Shown: positions 35,911 to 48,862, counted from the stretch's first letter. The stretch is 64,000 bases of DNA from Rhodotorula mucilaginosa (GCA_034406715.1 CP137864.1:558001-622000), one strand, 5' to 3'. Made by a program: numbers and translations. Notes: generated by a model from the letters alone, not told the origin.

Positions 35911-38529
35911 GAGTCTCTCTCTGCTACAATGGCATAGCGCTTGGGTCCGGAGCAAACTCCTACCGCCGTAAAGCAGGCCGTGGCGCGTTCTCGATGCCTC
36001 ATTCTGTCCTCGGACTCAAGTCTCCTGCTCTGCATCTTTCTGCAACACAGTGCACTTGCTCAGAGGGTACTCCTGCTGCGGAAATAAAGAGGACTTCAAC
36101 GCCGTACCCGCGCAACGCCCCTGAAGCTGTCGCGAGCTTCCCGCGCCAATACTCGATGCTGCGGTATTGAGCGCGACTTGGTGAGTCGTGACTTCGACAC
36201 GCGGCCAACCTTGTCATGCCCTCTTGCGTACGCGTAGCTTTCCCATTTTCAGAGCTGAGTACTGCGCATTGAGCGACATCGTGGCGATGGAAAAGCAGGG
36301 GTGACATTCAGACGATGCGGAGCTATGCAGAGAGTCCTGGACGGGTGATTGCTGATCAGAACTGTATTGCCTCCCTCAAAGACACCGCAAGCCTATGGCC
36401 GACCGGTTCAGCAATGATGCCTGCAGGCTGTTCTTGAATTATCGAGATCTTGCGGCACGCAATGGAAGAGACTCACTCGTGACCCAATCAGACTGGAATG
36501 GACGCGCTGTCATCCCGCGACCTGTGATCAAGCGTTCCCTCAGTCGAGAGGGACAAACGCTTGCGAAGAGAAAGCTCGTCGCCGCGGCTTCGGCGGGGAA
36601 TAGAGATGAACTGCAAAGAAGCGTTGACCAATCCGGAGCACATGAAAATCGACTTCCGACCGGCCTTGCTGTAAGCTCCTGCTCTCGTTCACGACTGCTG
36701 CTCTGGCCAGGCGCTTTTTTTCGGCGATGGTGCAGGGTTGTAGGCATGGATCCGCGAGGATCTCGTCCTCAAGTTTTTTCGAGACAGGCTAGACTGCCGG
36801 CCTCCTTTTTGGCGATAGCCTGGCGCACTGTGAAGCGTGCCCGTCCGGATTGGCGGTCGCTTCCAATCCTGCGAGTATAGAACCCTTCATGGGCACGAGG
36901 AGGGACTTTGCCGAACAAAACTTATTGCAGTTTCTCACTGGCTGCAAGCTCCCGAAGATTGAGGGAGCACCTAAATCAATATGGATAATGGGACCGAGCC
37001 CGAAGCTGTCAGTAAGATGCCACGCATATGCTCTGACCGCCCAGAAAGTACGGGGACCGGGCAGAAACAGGCTTACCGGCTTCTCATCAGTATCGGCTAT
37101 CACCTCGCCTACTCTTCGGAGGAGCTCGGACGGGATGATTGCCTCACAAGATCTGCTAAAAACATTGTTGAGGAATAGCTCCTGAGAGGTGGGGTAGTCT
37201 AAAGACCGATTGTGGAAGGACCTTGAGTAGTTGGCCTTTTTTCTGAATTTATCATCCACAACTGTTCCTCGCTCTCGACTCGGACGGACTCGCTTCGTCT
37301 TTCTTCCGCGTGCAATTCCTACCACAAGACGATCGCTGCCGCTATGGGGCGTTGGGCCGGCCCAAGAGAGGTATGCGCGGACGGAAGGCCGATTCGCAAT
37401 CTTGAGAGGGTAGCGCTGCTGCCCCGCGTTCTGCTCCTACCAAGCGCTCTCACTCGGGAATGGTGCAGATATTACCGGCGGTGGAGACTATCGTCCTCTC
37501 GCTGGTGAGTATGGCAAGAGAGCTGTTCAGCTCCACGAGCTCTGCAACAAGCTGAGAGTTCTCTTTCCCCCCGCCCTCGCTGTTCCTGCAAGCGGGACCA
37601 GCACGGGACCGACTTTTTGTCGATTTGTCAAGTGGCGCGGTGGACTGCTGCATCGAGGCAGTTGAGACACGCTGGTGAGGGTTGAGGAAGCGAACGCAGG
37701 AGATGAAGGTCGTGATTGCGCGCAGTGACAAGCCCTCTTTCCTTTCTGTCCCCGGACTTTGCCCGCTGCTCCCGCCAATACATCCTCTTGATGCTTGGCG
37801 AGTCCGCCAATCACAGTTTCCCGCTGTTGAGTCGGCTCGCCACGGCCGGCTTCGCTCTCGCCGGTGCAAATTCATCGGTAGCAGCGGCGACAAACAGCTC
37901 TACTTCTGTTCTGGCGTGCAACTGCATGGTATTTGCCAGTGTGATATTCATGCACACCTCTGAACGCAGGTGCAAGACAGTCGTAGCAGCGGGGACGGCG
38001 AGCCTTGTCCGCGAGTCACCGCACTGAGCTCCCCATCTCGTGCAAACGCCTCCCAATCGTCTCCGGACGCTCGCTACCTGCCTCCCAGCCCAAAGTCAAC
38101 TCCAAAACTATGCCTCTGCAATAGACCAAGGTGATTACTGCGGGCTATACGCTGTGACAACCCGGCGAGGATGGGCCTTCTCAAACCGCTGGGGTCGTGT
38201 ATCCGCTACGACGACGCACGAGGGGTGGTTCATGCTGTTCTCAGTGTGTAGCGCAATCGCGCGGAGTACTTGCAGCGCATCTCCGGCAAGAGAAACAATG
38301 TCCGGCGCGGCCCTGTGGCGGGTGCGCGCCCGGCAGGTCCCATTCCAGCAACCAGGGTTACTCCGCTTGACTGACAGCGGGGAGCACACACTTTACGGAC
38401 GGTGTTGTCGTTTGACTTGCATGTCGGGGTGCGCTCCCGCAGCCGAGTGTCTCGTTCCGGGAGTTTGATGCGAGGACTTTTCGTCAGACGGTCAGAGACG
38501 AACGCGCTTGCTCGCTTGCCTTGCAACGT

Positions 38530-38741
38530 CGCCCCTTCCCGCCAAGCCACGCTGCTGAGAAAGGCGAGAGGAACGAGAGGGGGTGGGAGGACAAGCTCGC
38601 GCGGGGGTTTGGCTTGGCCCCGTCCCTTCCCTGGGCGGGACGAGGAGGGGGGACCTGTCGACATCCTGCGGCGGGGTTTACATGAATCCGCTGTCGTGGT
38701 ATAACGGCTATTATCTTTGCCTTCCAAGCAAAGGAAACGGG
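38530..38741 (+). repeat. Right copy of the ~0.2-kb inverted repeat
   Basis: Inverse partner of about 35686-35910, comprising 5' flank of the tRNA-Gly gene and most of the tRNA body. The spacer between the copies is about 2.6 kb. Confidence 0.85.
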
Positions 38742-38760
38742 TTCGACTCCCGTCGACAGC
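38690..38760 (+). tRNA. tRNA-Gly (anticodon UCC)
   Basis: A 71-nt cloverleaf. The acceptor strands GCTGTCG (38690-38696) and CGACAGC (38754-38760) pair perfectly. The anticodon stem TTTGC/GCAAA encloses the loop CTTCCAA, with anticodon TCC at 38723-38725. The B-box region reads GGTTCGACTCC (38740-38750). No intron. It would read GGA glycine codons. A T6 run at 38786-38791 can end RNA polymerase III transcription. Confidence 0.93.
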
Positions 38761-38785
38761 AATTAGCAGCACCTCGAGGTGTTCC

Positions 38786-38791
38786 TTTTTT
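38786..38791 (+). terminator. Pol III terminator of tRNA-Gly
   Basis: Six T residues 26 nt past the mature 3' end of the tRNA, the usual RNA polymerase III stop signal. Confidence 0.6.
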
Positions 38792-40907
38792 GAACGAGGA
38801 GCAGATCGCGGCGAAACACCCTTGCCTCCTCTTTTTGTTTCCCTTTCGAATGAATGTTGTGTGTGCATGGACATTATGTACTGCCCAGATGCGCGATATA
38901 CAAGGTTGCAGCACTTAATTGAGAAGAAGAAAACCCGACGGAGTTGCGCATGTCCGGGCGAGACAACCTCCGGCCCGAAACAGCAGCAAAGCCCCGACTC
39001 TACCCGAAACGGGCTCCACGTACAGTGTACAATAGTACTGTACATATGCCGTGCTCCGACGCGGATCAGGCCAGGGCAAATCCAAGAGAACAACCAAGAA
39101 CACCAAAAGCGCCCCGGTGGCGGGAATTCCGCACAAGTTCCGCCCGCGACGGTCTGGCGGGTGACGCCTCGCGCTCGGAGCGGAGAGCTTAGAGCCCATT
39201 CTGGCGAGCCAGAGCGCTCATATCATAGTACAGCAGCGGGCACAGTCAATCTTCCAAAATGAATTCCACCTCTGCCTTCCTCGGGCCCCGGGGACAATTT
39301 TGACTCGAGCTGGTCGAACTCGTGTTTGCGCGCAGCGTGCAACTGCTGCGCAGTATATCGAAGTCGCGTCTGGAGAGCACATATGTAAGTAAAGGACGAT
39401 ACGGGTACGTGGTTGCTTGAGCCCGGAGGCGCAAAATTTCAATCCTTGCGTCCCGCGAGGGCCGCGAGACGCCCGGGCCCAGAATGAGCGTACATACATA
39501 CAGCGAAGATAAGGTATACATACACAGCAGACGAAGAAAGAAGAAGTCCTGTGCAGCAGAGAGCGTATGTCATGCACTGCCACTTTTGGCATAGTCTGTT
39601 GGCAGCCACGTGCAACGCGGCACCTCGACAGTTTCGAAGACCCGGCCCGAATCCTCCGTATTCTCCCGCAGCCTATGCTGCGACACTTACTGTACATACA
39701 GCTCGAGCTGCAGAATCGTCCTGCGCAGTCGAGAACGTGCAGGCATCTTGCTGCATCAACGGAGCAGCAGGCGGTCCCAGGCGGCCAAAGCGACAGAGCA
39801 CGTCCTGCAGCTGCAGGCGGAGAGCTGCAAGCATTCACTGTCAAGAGGCTACAGTATGTAACTGCGCATGGCCGAGCGTCTCGGCTGCGCTTTACGCTTA
39901 GCAAGTCTTAGTGCGGTTTCAGCTCCGCGCCGTCATATATATATGTACATATCGGCCGCCGGCAGCGGTGAGTGGCGAGAGGAAAGTTGGAGAGCAAGCG
40001 CCGTGGTGCAGTGACGACCTCTGCAAATTAAGTAGACGCCACGCGAGAGAACTGATCCCCGGCCATTCAAGCGAAGCGCCAAAGAAGCTGGTCGACACTA
40101 TGTAGCTGGAGAGAGGACAACCGACGGATGGGAGGGCGCCGCCGCTGCGCACGACGAAGCGAGTGCGAAAGATGAGATTGAGAGCTGATGATCAGCAGGA
40201 GGTCGAGGTTGAGCTGCGGCGGAACCCGCGCCGGACATGCGCACGCGCGCTCGCGTGGCAAGCGCTTTTCTTGGTTTTCGGCTTGGAAGCCCGCGCCACG
40301 GTTTTTTTTCTAAATTCTGATCCCCCAATCGGCGGGCCCGACTCGCCGCTTCCAGCCTCTGCACTAAGATCCGCACGTTTGCCCGCATCGCGGACGCCGC
40401 GGCAGCGCACCGAGCACAGCAGTGACCTCCAGACGAGCCTTGCTACACCCCGAGCAGGCCAGCAGACCTGCGCGTGCGGCGAGATCACGAAGAAGCGAAC
40501 GGCGGATCACGACAAAGGCCTCGCCTTCGCTTCTGCGTCGACTCGCCCCTTGGCTGCACCTCGTCCACGAGGCTGCACAGACACCCGACAGGAGGACAGT
40601 GCAGCCACGCTAGTGGGGGGTCTCGGGTACGTGGCTCGTGCACGTACGCGCGACACCGGTGGTCAAGCGACCCGAGGGGTGCTTGCACGCTTTCCAAACC
40701 TCGATTGGCGAACGGCGACCTCGTCTGCCCCCGCCCTTTGGACCGTAGACAAGCAACCGGTTCACGCACTTCAAGAACGACTCTGCCCGCTCGCCTGAAC
40801 GCAGCCGCCCGCCTCGTCAACGCTAGCCAGTCGACCCTGTCCCGCCCACTCGGAAGCGTCACCGTGCACGCACCCCTCGATTGTGCCGGCTTTCTCGCTC
40901 GTGTACA

Positions 40908-43322
40908 ATGTCGATACCCTCAAGGGATGGAGAGGCACGCTCGCGCCAGCAACAGAGCAGTCACATGTGCGTCGGCCGCGTTTCCTATCGGCCCAAACTC
41001 CAAGAGTGATCGACACGCGCCCCTCTGGGCCAAGGAGCGCACAGAGCAGTCACTGACGTGTTCCGCCGTGCCTACTCTACCACTGATGCAGGCTCAAAAC
41101 GGGACGGAGAGGGAACCCATTCTGCAAGGTGCGTGAAACGAATGCAACCAGTCCTTTGTGCCGCTCAGGCCCTCGTGCTGACCACCGCTCACACTCGCTC
41201 TGCGTGAAAATCTCGGTCCTGCACAACAGGATACGCATGACCTTTTTGCGACGCTGATGGTCTCGCTCGACTTGTCCGAACGAACCCGCTTCTTTCGAAC
41301 GTACTCGAATGCCTTTACCACCGACGACGCCGCCGCCAACCTCGCTTCCCTCCGCTTCTCGCAATCTAATCGGACTTCGGACCCGAACGACCCCCAGCGG
41401 ATCGTGACGACGACCACGACGACCACCTTTTCCATGTCGCGAGAGATCGCCAAGGGGATCTGTCAGCACTTTATGGACGCCCGATTGATCGAGAACGCGG
41501 CAGATCCGTCCAGCAGCACCTTCAAGGATCGAGGGATCTACCAGATAACGCCGAAAGGGTTGCACATCCTCGAACGTTTCATCACCAAGAACGGCATCTC
41601 GGCCGACCACCTGATTCCGGTCTTCACCTCGCAACCGATATGCATGAAGCTGCTGCACCTCGAGCGAAGGCAGAACGACGACGATATTCACATCTCTCGG
41701 TCTGTCATCGAAGTCGTCTTTCGACGTTTCGCCGGCGGACGGAGTCCCAACTATGTCACCGAAGCGCACGACCCGCGGACGCAACCGGCCGCGCGGCCCT
41801 TTAGCGAGAGCGTACGCGCCCCCGACGGGTTCGACCGTGCGAACGGGATCGACCTGCAGGATGTCGTCGAGAAGAACCGAGCCGGTCAGGTCGTCGTCGT
41901 CAAGCAGGTCTTTTCGGCGAGCGCCGCGGTCGACTGGCTCCTGAACTACTCGACGTGCTGCTGTCGAGAGGAAGCCGCCGAGTTGTTGGCGCACATGGTC
42001 CGATACGGCTTGATCGCGTTCTACGCGGAGCGTGCCCGCACGGGGGATCGAGTAACTGTCGTCGAGGTGACGGGCGCGTCGGGACAGTCGGCCGAGTACC
42101 GGTACGGCCCGCGCGTGCTGTATCGCATCACGGAGGAAGGCCGACTCGTTGCGCAGAACACGGTGGCAGAGGGCGCCGTGGCGGGCAGCGGCGGCAAGGC
42201 GACCGAGACCAAGTCGAAGGACACGAGCAAGGCGGCGACGCCGGCAGGGCGGAGCACGCCCAGTACGGGCACGGAGGACGACGTCAAGTCGACACGGAGT
42301 TACGACAAGTCTGCGGCCGAGCGACCGTTTGCGGGCGGGACGGGCGTCAGCAGCGCCGAGGGTTCGCTGGCGACGCATCGCGGGATGCGCGAGCTGTTCA
42401 AGTCGAACGCGAACGATTCGGGCGGGGCGACGAGTTGGGCCAAGGACCAGCATTCGACCGCGACTCGGCTCCGGGCGATCCTCGACGAGCCGGCATGGCG
42501 GGCCCTGTTTCGAGATTTCCTGCGCGCCAACTATTGCGACGAGAACTTGGCGTTCTGGCTCGACGTCAACGACTTTCGGCGCCGGTTCTCGACCACGTCG
42601 TCTGCCGTCGGGGCGAGTTCGAAGCGGAAACAGGCCGCAAGCGCGAGCGCGATGGAGGCGCACCAGCAGAACCTCGTCGCCGCCGCGCTGCACATCTACA
42701 ACACGTACCTCGCCCCCTTGTCTCCGAACGAGCTCAACATCGATCACAACCTGCGCGCCGACGTCGTCAACTATGTCAACCGCTCCCTCGCCGAAGTCGG
42801 GGTCGTGGCGCCTGCACCCGGCTCTGGTGGCGTTGCGGTCCCCGTCTCGGCCGCTGCCAACTTTGGCTCGGGGCCGCCGCCGCTGCCCGCCGCCTCGGTC
42901 GTCTCGCCGACGACTTCGGCGACGTCGTCGAGTGCCGCAGCAGTGGAAGGGTCCGAGGGGGCAATACCGCCCTTGCGAGCGACCCAAGTGCAGACGCTAT
43001 TGCGGCAGTACGAGCGGATACAGGAACACATCTTCCGCTTGCTCGCGACCGACCAGGTACCTCGGTTCATCCGGTGCGTTTCTGTCTCCTCCTTCGGTTC
43101 TCCTACAATTGGTTGGTAGCTAACATCGCTTGTCTATCCCGCCTTGGCAGGACCGAACCTTTCCTGGCTCTGATCGAAGGCGACTCGCCCGAGATCAAAC
43201 AGGCCGCTTCCTCGGCCACGACGACGACGACGACGACGACTGGCGCCTCGAGCGTTGCCAAGGGTGACACGACCGAGGGGCGAAGGCTTGCCGTTTCTGA
43301 ACCCTCCGGAGCTGCGCCCTAG
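40908..43322 (+). CDS. Regulator of G-protein signalling with DEP domains (FlbA/Sst2/Crg1 type)
   Basis: Four exons (40908-40966, 41092-41128, 41230-43073, 43151-43322) give 703 residues. The first two small exons were found because together they rebuild the family start HMLKTGRRGNPFCKDTHDLF. The protein accelerates GTP hydrolysis on a G-alpha subunit at the plasma membrane and so damps pheromone or nutrient signalling. Domain order: a first DEP-like region (about 30-190, with SQSNR, VTTTTTTTFSMSREIAKGIC and LTPKGLHILERF-like sequence), a second DEP region (about 255-330, SASAAVDWLLNYSTCCCREE), a Ser/Thr linker, and an RGS box (from about 445, EPAWRALFRDFLRANYCDEN and FWLDVNDF). The RGS box is interrupted by an Ala/Ser/Pro-rich insert of about 60 residues before LLRQYERIQEHIFRLLATDQ. 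Confidence 0.92.
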
Positions 43323-43556
43323 CACGGGCCATCGTTTTTCCCCCCTTCGCAAACTGACTTGCCGCATATCATGCCCTCTCCCTTCACCGGATCCAAATTG
43401 GCGCCCTCTCGACCTCCATTCCCCTTTCCTCTGCTGCACTCTCTATATCGTTCTCGCCGTCATTTCCATCTCCCTCCCCGAGTGTGCTCCTTCCCATCCG
43501 TCACTCTCGCAACCGTTTCTTCCTGTGACTGTTTTCGCCGTACTTCCGCCCGGTCC

Positions 43557-43589
<33 letters not shown>

Positions 43590-44279
43590 ACATCCTAGGC
43601 CGACACTGTACGGCTACGCATTCTCCCCTGGCAGATCGTTCTCTTCCCCTTCCCTTTTTTTCATACTTTTTCTTCCATCTTTCCCGCGCAACTGGATTCT
43701 CTCTCCAAGTCAGCTGTCTACTTTGAACATGCAAGTCTAACGGCATGTTCGACAATATGCGACCGTACGTTGCTGGCGCAGAGATGGGCGCGCGGCCGCG
43801 GTGCGGGGTCGCGATCACTTGGACGCGTCGACGTGCTTGCCGGCGCGTGAAAGCGTTGGAATCCCGTGACTGAGGAGAGCTCCGTGCGCCCGTCTGTTTC
43901 GCCCGTGCTCGCTGGAGTGCCTGCAGTGCAGACCGTACACAGGACTCGAGGAGTGTCTTGCACGCCGACCCGCAACAAGGTTGCACGCGCCGAGCCTCCG
44001 ACAAGCGGCCCGCCATCTCTCGTCCCAAAGGCCTCGACCGCCGCCTTGTTCGATTCACCGCCTCGCTCTGATCACCGCACCCGGGACAGCAGGCGGAGTG
44101 CATACATACGAAGAGCAGGTCTCTCGTACGTGCAGCCGTGCCCACTCGGCATTTTCAGGCTCAGCTGATCTTGGACCCCGGGTGTGTACGTACACCTTTT
44201 GCAGCCCGCGATCACACGTCGCGCGCCAATTCGCTACACGCTTCCGCACCGCCCAGCAGGAGCGAATATAGCGGGGACG
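43323..44279. other. Intergenic region after RGS gene
   Basis: Holds the RGS 3' UTR (pyrimidine-rich) and the promoter of the next plus-strand gene. A (CT)12(GT)4 microsatellite lies at 43557-43588. No exon is supported. Confidence 0.6.
43557..43588 (+). repeat. (CT)n(GT)n microsatellite
   Basis: About 12 CT units followed by four GT units in the 3' flank of the RGS gene. Confidence 0.9.
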
Positions 44280-47200
44280 ATGTACACTACAGACATGAAC
44301 GCCGTCGCGAGCACGTCGGCGTTGGCCTACCCTGCGACCAAGGATGCTGCCGCGAAAGAGCGAGAGGACAGGCTCCTCGCCGCAAAGAAAAAGGTGAGCG
44401 GCAGGCTATGCCCTGCGACCGATCACGAGCACAGCGACTGACTTTGGATGGGCCACCAGCTCAAACTGTACCGCGCGAGGACGAACCAGCGCATGTCGGC
44501 GACGTCGTCCCTGAGCGGTTCCGGCAGCTCGCCTTCGACATCGCCGACCAAGTCGATCAGGCGCAGGTCCGGGTTGACTTCGTCCATATCCATGCCGTCA
44601 GATCTGGCCGCGGCCAAGCACGCGCATCGGCGGAGCCAGTCCAAGAGCGGATTGCTCGCCGCCATGGGTGGAGACACGCTCGTCGCAGCCGCCAACACGG
44701 GGGCGCACGCGCGGCGCGCGTCCAGGTCCTCGCGCATGTCGAGAAACTCGATCAGCTTCAAGCAGGCCGGGCATGGGCATACGAGGTCGCGAGCGAGCAT
44801 TTCCATGTCCTTTTCGGGTCCCGCTGCTCCGCCGCCGCCGCCGGTGGTCAACTCGACTTTGGAGCCGTCTGTCGACAGACCCATCACGCCGACTCCCCGA
44901 GCACATCCGAGCGATCGCGCCAACGCGCTCAACACCCCGTCGAGCTGGCTTCACGGCGGTGCCAATGGTTTTCCGGCCTCTCCCGATCCCGTCTCGCGCC
45001 AGTCTCCCGCTTCCAACTCGATCTTTCATGCCTCGCCCAACCCGTCCATCCAAGGTGCAGCAGGCCGTCACGGTCGCCACGGCTCTCGACACGCACGGCA
45101 ATCGTCCGTCTCCAACTTTCGCGAGTCGATCGACATGATTTCCGGCGGTTCCGTCGCCGATGCGGCCTTGCTCCGACCTTCCATCTCCTCGTTCGCCGAA
45201 GTCGCCCCCTCACCGGCAGCGAGTCCCTTTGTCGCCACGCACGGGGGTTGGTCGAACGACCCGCAGCAGCTGCTGGCAGCGCTCAAGGAGCGAGGGCGGC
45301 GGGAATCGGACGACCCGACTCGCTCCCCGGAGCAGACTCGCCAGTCCGCCCTCGAAGCGCTCGAAGGTCGACTCGCCGCTCCGACCGACATGATCTCGCT
45401 CGGTGACGCCGAACCTGGCGAGATGCTTTCGGCGGCACGGAGTCCGGGCAAGCTCCACGCGGCGAATCCAATGTCGGCAGCAGCGCCCCATACGCCTGCC
45501 CTGGGCTCCATCTCGAGTCCGATGCTCGGCCTCGGCATGGCTTCGGGGCCGGCGGCAAGTAGCGTCAACAAACGCGGCAGTTGGGGACCAGGTCTCACTC
45601 AGCCGCCGTTCGCGACGGTCGCCCAGGGCGTGATGGAGCTCGGCGAGATCGCAGAGGAGGACGAAGAGGACGAAGAGACGCGCAGTCTCCGCGGGTCAGT
45701 TCACGGCGATTCGCCGCGCCGGAGAGGGACTCGGGCGCGCTCCACGACGTCGGGCTCGAGTCCGCAAAGCAGCATCTCGAGCATCTCGCGCATCAAGACT
45801 GGCTCGCCGAGTCCGCGCAAGTCCCGTCCACTATCTCTGCTCGCCGAATCGACGCCTTCGAGACCGTCTCAATTGGGTGCAGTTGCGGAGGAAGAGACCT
45901 CGCGGGAGGAGGAGGCAGCAGGTCGAGATGACTCGCAGGCGTCGCCCGCTTCGTCGAGACGGTCCTCGATGCGGCCGCTCTCCCTCTCCGGGTTCTCTCG
46001 TCCGGCATCACCATCGGCTTCGCGACCGCCCGAGCGCGCGACGGGATCCCCGCCAGATATCCGCACTTCAGTCTCGCCGGGCGAGAAACGGCACGTGTCC
46101 ATGTTCCACTCGGCGGCAGTGTCCGGCCTCAATCCCGAACCGATCGCGTCGGCCGCTTCGGGCCAGTCTGCTCTACCGGCACAACAGCAGCAGCAGCAAC
46201 GCGGTGGGCTGAGGTCTCTCTCGATGGGTTCGCCGACGATCACCCCCGAGCGGCGCTTCTCGGGCCGGCCCGCGAGCTTGATCGCCGCTTCGCCACTGAA
46301 CAAGGGCGCTTCGCCTTCGCCAACGACCAAGCGTTCGTCCATTTCTTACCGCACCGATTCAGCGACACCGGAGGGACAGCAGCGAGCGTGGCGCAACTCG
46401 CTGGCTCAGCATTCGACACAAAGCAGTATCAGCCCGGCCGTCTCGACCAAGACCTACTCGAGCTTCCCGTTCGGCGTCTCGGGCGGCTTTGGCGACCTTG
46501 AAGTCGACGGCGACGGCGACGGCGACGACCGAGGGGATGAAAGCTGGGCCCGATCAGAGTCCCCTTCGCACTCGCGCGAGATGTCGGCAGCGGCCGGGCT
46601 TGCGGGCGTGCAGGAGGAGCTTACGACTCTGCGCAACAAGCTCACAGACCTCGATCTGCGCAATTCGCAACTCGAAACGACCCATGCCGCCGAGGTAGCC
46701 GAGCTCGAGCGCAAGGCCTCGGACGCCGCGGCAGAGATGCGCACTCGCATCGCCGAACTCGAGCAGCAGCTCGAATCCGAACGGAGCGGTCGTCGTTTCG
46801 AAGTCGAGGGCCTCAAGCGCGAGGTCGAGATGACCAAGGAGACGATCGAAGACTTGGTCGGCGAGCGCGACGCACTCCGCGAAGACGTCGAAGGCTGGCG
46901 CAGTCGTTGCACTGGCCTCGAGGCGCAGGTCAAGAAGGAACGCGAGGACGACGCGCTCGCGCAGGCGCAAGCGAAACTGATTGGCGAGATGCGCGACCAG
47001 ATCTACACGCTCGTCGCTGCCCTCGAGCGGGAACGCGGGGAGCACGCCGAAACGCGCAAGGAAGTCGAGAGAATCCTGGAGGACCGCGTGCGCGAGGCAG
47101 CTGCGGACGTGCATCATCAGCAGCAGCACCAGCACCGAGGAGGTCCTTCGGTCGGCGCATCGTCCGTCTCGTCGACTTCTTCGCATTCGCACTTCCCGAG

Positions 47201-48862
47201 CGCGATCAAGTACGCTTCGCCGCCTCCAGGGGCTCCGGCCACGCTCAAGCAGCCGCGTCCGGACGAACTTGCGCTCGTGATGGAGATGGAGGAAGTGGAG
47301 GACGACGATGATGACGAGGACGAGGAGGAGGAGCAGCAGCGAAACAACAGGGATGCTCTCGCTCCGCACGGTCCTTACAATCAAGACGCCGCCGCGGAGG
47401 GTGGCGCTGCATCGAACGTTCCCCGTCACGGAGCCATGACTGCTTCAAACGGCAGCATGATGTCGACCCTGTCCTCGTCGTTCGGCCATCATTCGTACTC
47501 GGGCAACACGACCGAGGACACTTCGTTGACGACCGATATCGAAGACTCGTACTCGGCCAGGTACTCGTCGCCCCCGTCCGGTCCGCCTTCGTTCGCCAAC
47601 TCGCCGTTCCCTCCCTCGTCGGCGCGCAGTCGCGACTCGGATGTCGTGGCTGTCGCTCTCGGTCAACTCGACACGCTCGCCGAGGAGGAAGAGGAGGAAG
47701 TGGACGGATCTGCCGCGTTTGACGCAAACATGAGCGCCGCTTCGCAGACGACGCCGATCGCAGACAACTCGGCGGCGGCCGCGCGCGACAGTCTCGATTC
47801 GACGACGGACCAGACCACCTCAGCCAGCAGTGATGCTCTACCGACGACGCCGGATCGCACGACTGCCCCGGAGCAGCATCACCGTTCGCGTTCATTTGTT
47901 CGGCAGTGGAGCGTGAGTCTTGATGACTGGGAGCTTTCACGTCCGGCGGCCACTGACTGTCTCATGCCCTGCAGTTCCCGAAGGGCAGCGTCAGCTCGAG
48001 TCGACCCTCGTTCGAGGACGAAGACCGCTCGTTCTTCGGCTACAACAAGCACGACTCGCTGCCTCCTCTGCCGATCAGCGAGCACATCTTGCCGCCCTTT
48101 TTGTCGTCGACCCTCGACATCGAAGACGCGGCGGTCTCGTTCCTGCCGGCCCCTCCCGTCGAAGGCACTGTCGAGACGGCGAACCACGTCCGCCGGCCTT
48201 CGTCGCCGCGCCCGCTCGACCGCATGAGCAACCCGCACGCGCGCCGCCTCTCTGCGCAGCACCGTCCCCCGCCTCCTTCGCCGTCGGCTCTCGTCACGGC
48301 TGCCTTGCACCACCAGCAGCCGGCCCTCCCTCAGCACGGTTACTACCCCTCTCGAGGCGCCTCGACGGGCTCGCTCGACCCGTCACCGGTCAAGTCTCGA
48401 TACTCGTTCGGCGCCCTGATCGGTACGATCGGCGGAGCATGGTCGCCGACTTCTGCAGCGGCGGCGGCGGCAGGATCGGCTCAGCCTCATCCACCTCCAC
48501 CTCCTCCGCCGCCGCGCGCGAGCTTGTCCAGCGCTAGCTATGGCTCGACGCCGTCCAAAGCGTCGCACATGTCGATCAGTGCCGGACCGCTCGTCGTCGC
48601 GGAAGACGACGAGGACGAAGGCGTCGAAGAGGATGTGTACGTCTCGTCGCACGCGCCGGCCGCGTCGGCGGGATACGCGCGCCCTGCTCCTCCTCCTCAT
48701 CCTCCCCAGGGTGGAAGCATGCCACCTCAGTTGCAGCATCAGGGACGACGGTTGCGCCCGATCGCGCGGCACGAGGTTCCGATGCCGCGGGCTGCTCGCC
48801 TCTCGAAACTCGACTTTACAAAGTCGGCTTGCTGCATGGACCAACCCGTCTTTGTCGTCTAA
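44280..48862 (+). CDS. Large Ser/Pro-rich coiled-coil protein, unrecognised
   Basis: Three exons (44280-44393, 44460-47912, 47975-48862) give 1484 residues; a second in-frame ATG at 44295 would start MNAVAST. The N-terminus EREDRLLAAKKKLKLYRAR resembles the short basic/helical N-terminal motif of golgin-like and cell-end scaffold proteins. A long low-complexity Ser/Pro/Ala-rich region follows (many SP and RRxS sites suggesting phosphorylation). A clear coiled coil spans about residues 760-930, with heptads such as LRNKLTDLDLRNSQLETTHA and IAELEQQLESERSGRR. Then come an acidic stretch (DDDDDEDEEEEQQ) and a Pro-rich C-terminal third ending DQPVFVV. There is no membrane segment. A scaffold or polarity/Golgi tether is plausible, but I assign no function. 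Confidence 0.8.

Larger units (their letters stand above)
35186..40907. other. Gene-poor 5.7-kb region containing a tRNA-Gly and an inverted repeat
   Basis: No protein gene is convincingly supported on either strand. Open frames here are short, lack splice continuity and use codons unlike the neighbours. A 178-residue minus-strand frame (36789-37325) is the longest but has no recognisable motif. The supported content is the tRNA-Gly at 38690-38760, its damaged partner near 35686-35736 and the inverted repeat joining them. Local AT-rich patches occur, such as around 39940. The 3' end should contain the RGS gene promoter. Confidence 0.55.

Noticed and set aside
36789-37325. 178-codon minus-strand frame as a gene
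   Set aside because: It is the longest frame in the gene-poor stretch, but codon use is unlike neighbours and no motif is seen. Left as unproven.
38230-39093. 287-codon minus-strand frame covering the tRNA region
   Set aside because: It runs through the tRNA-Gly gene and its inverted repeat, with no splice or motif support.
41077-42987. 636-codon minus-strand frame over the RGS gene
   Set aside because: Antisense of the RGS exons; the sense strand has clear DEP and RGS motifs.
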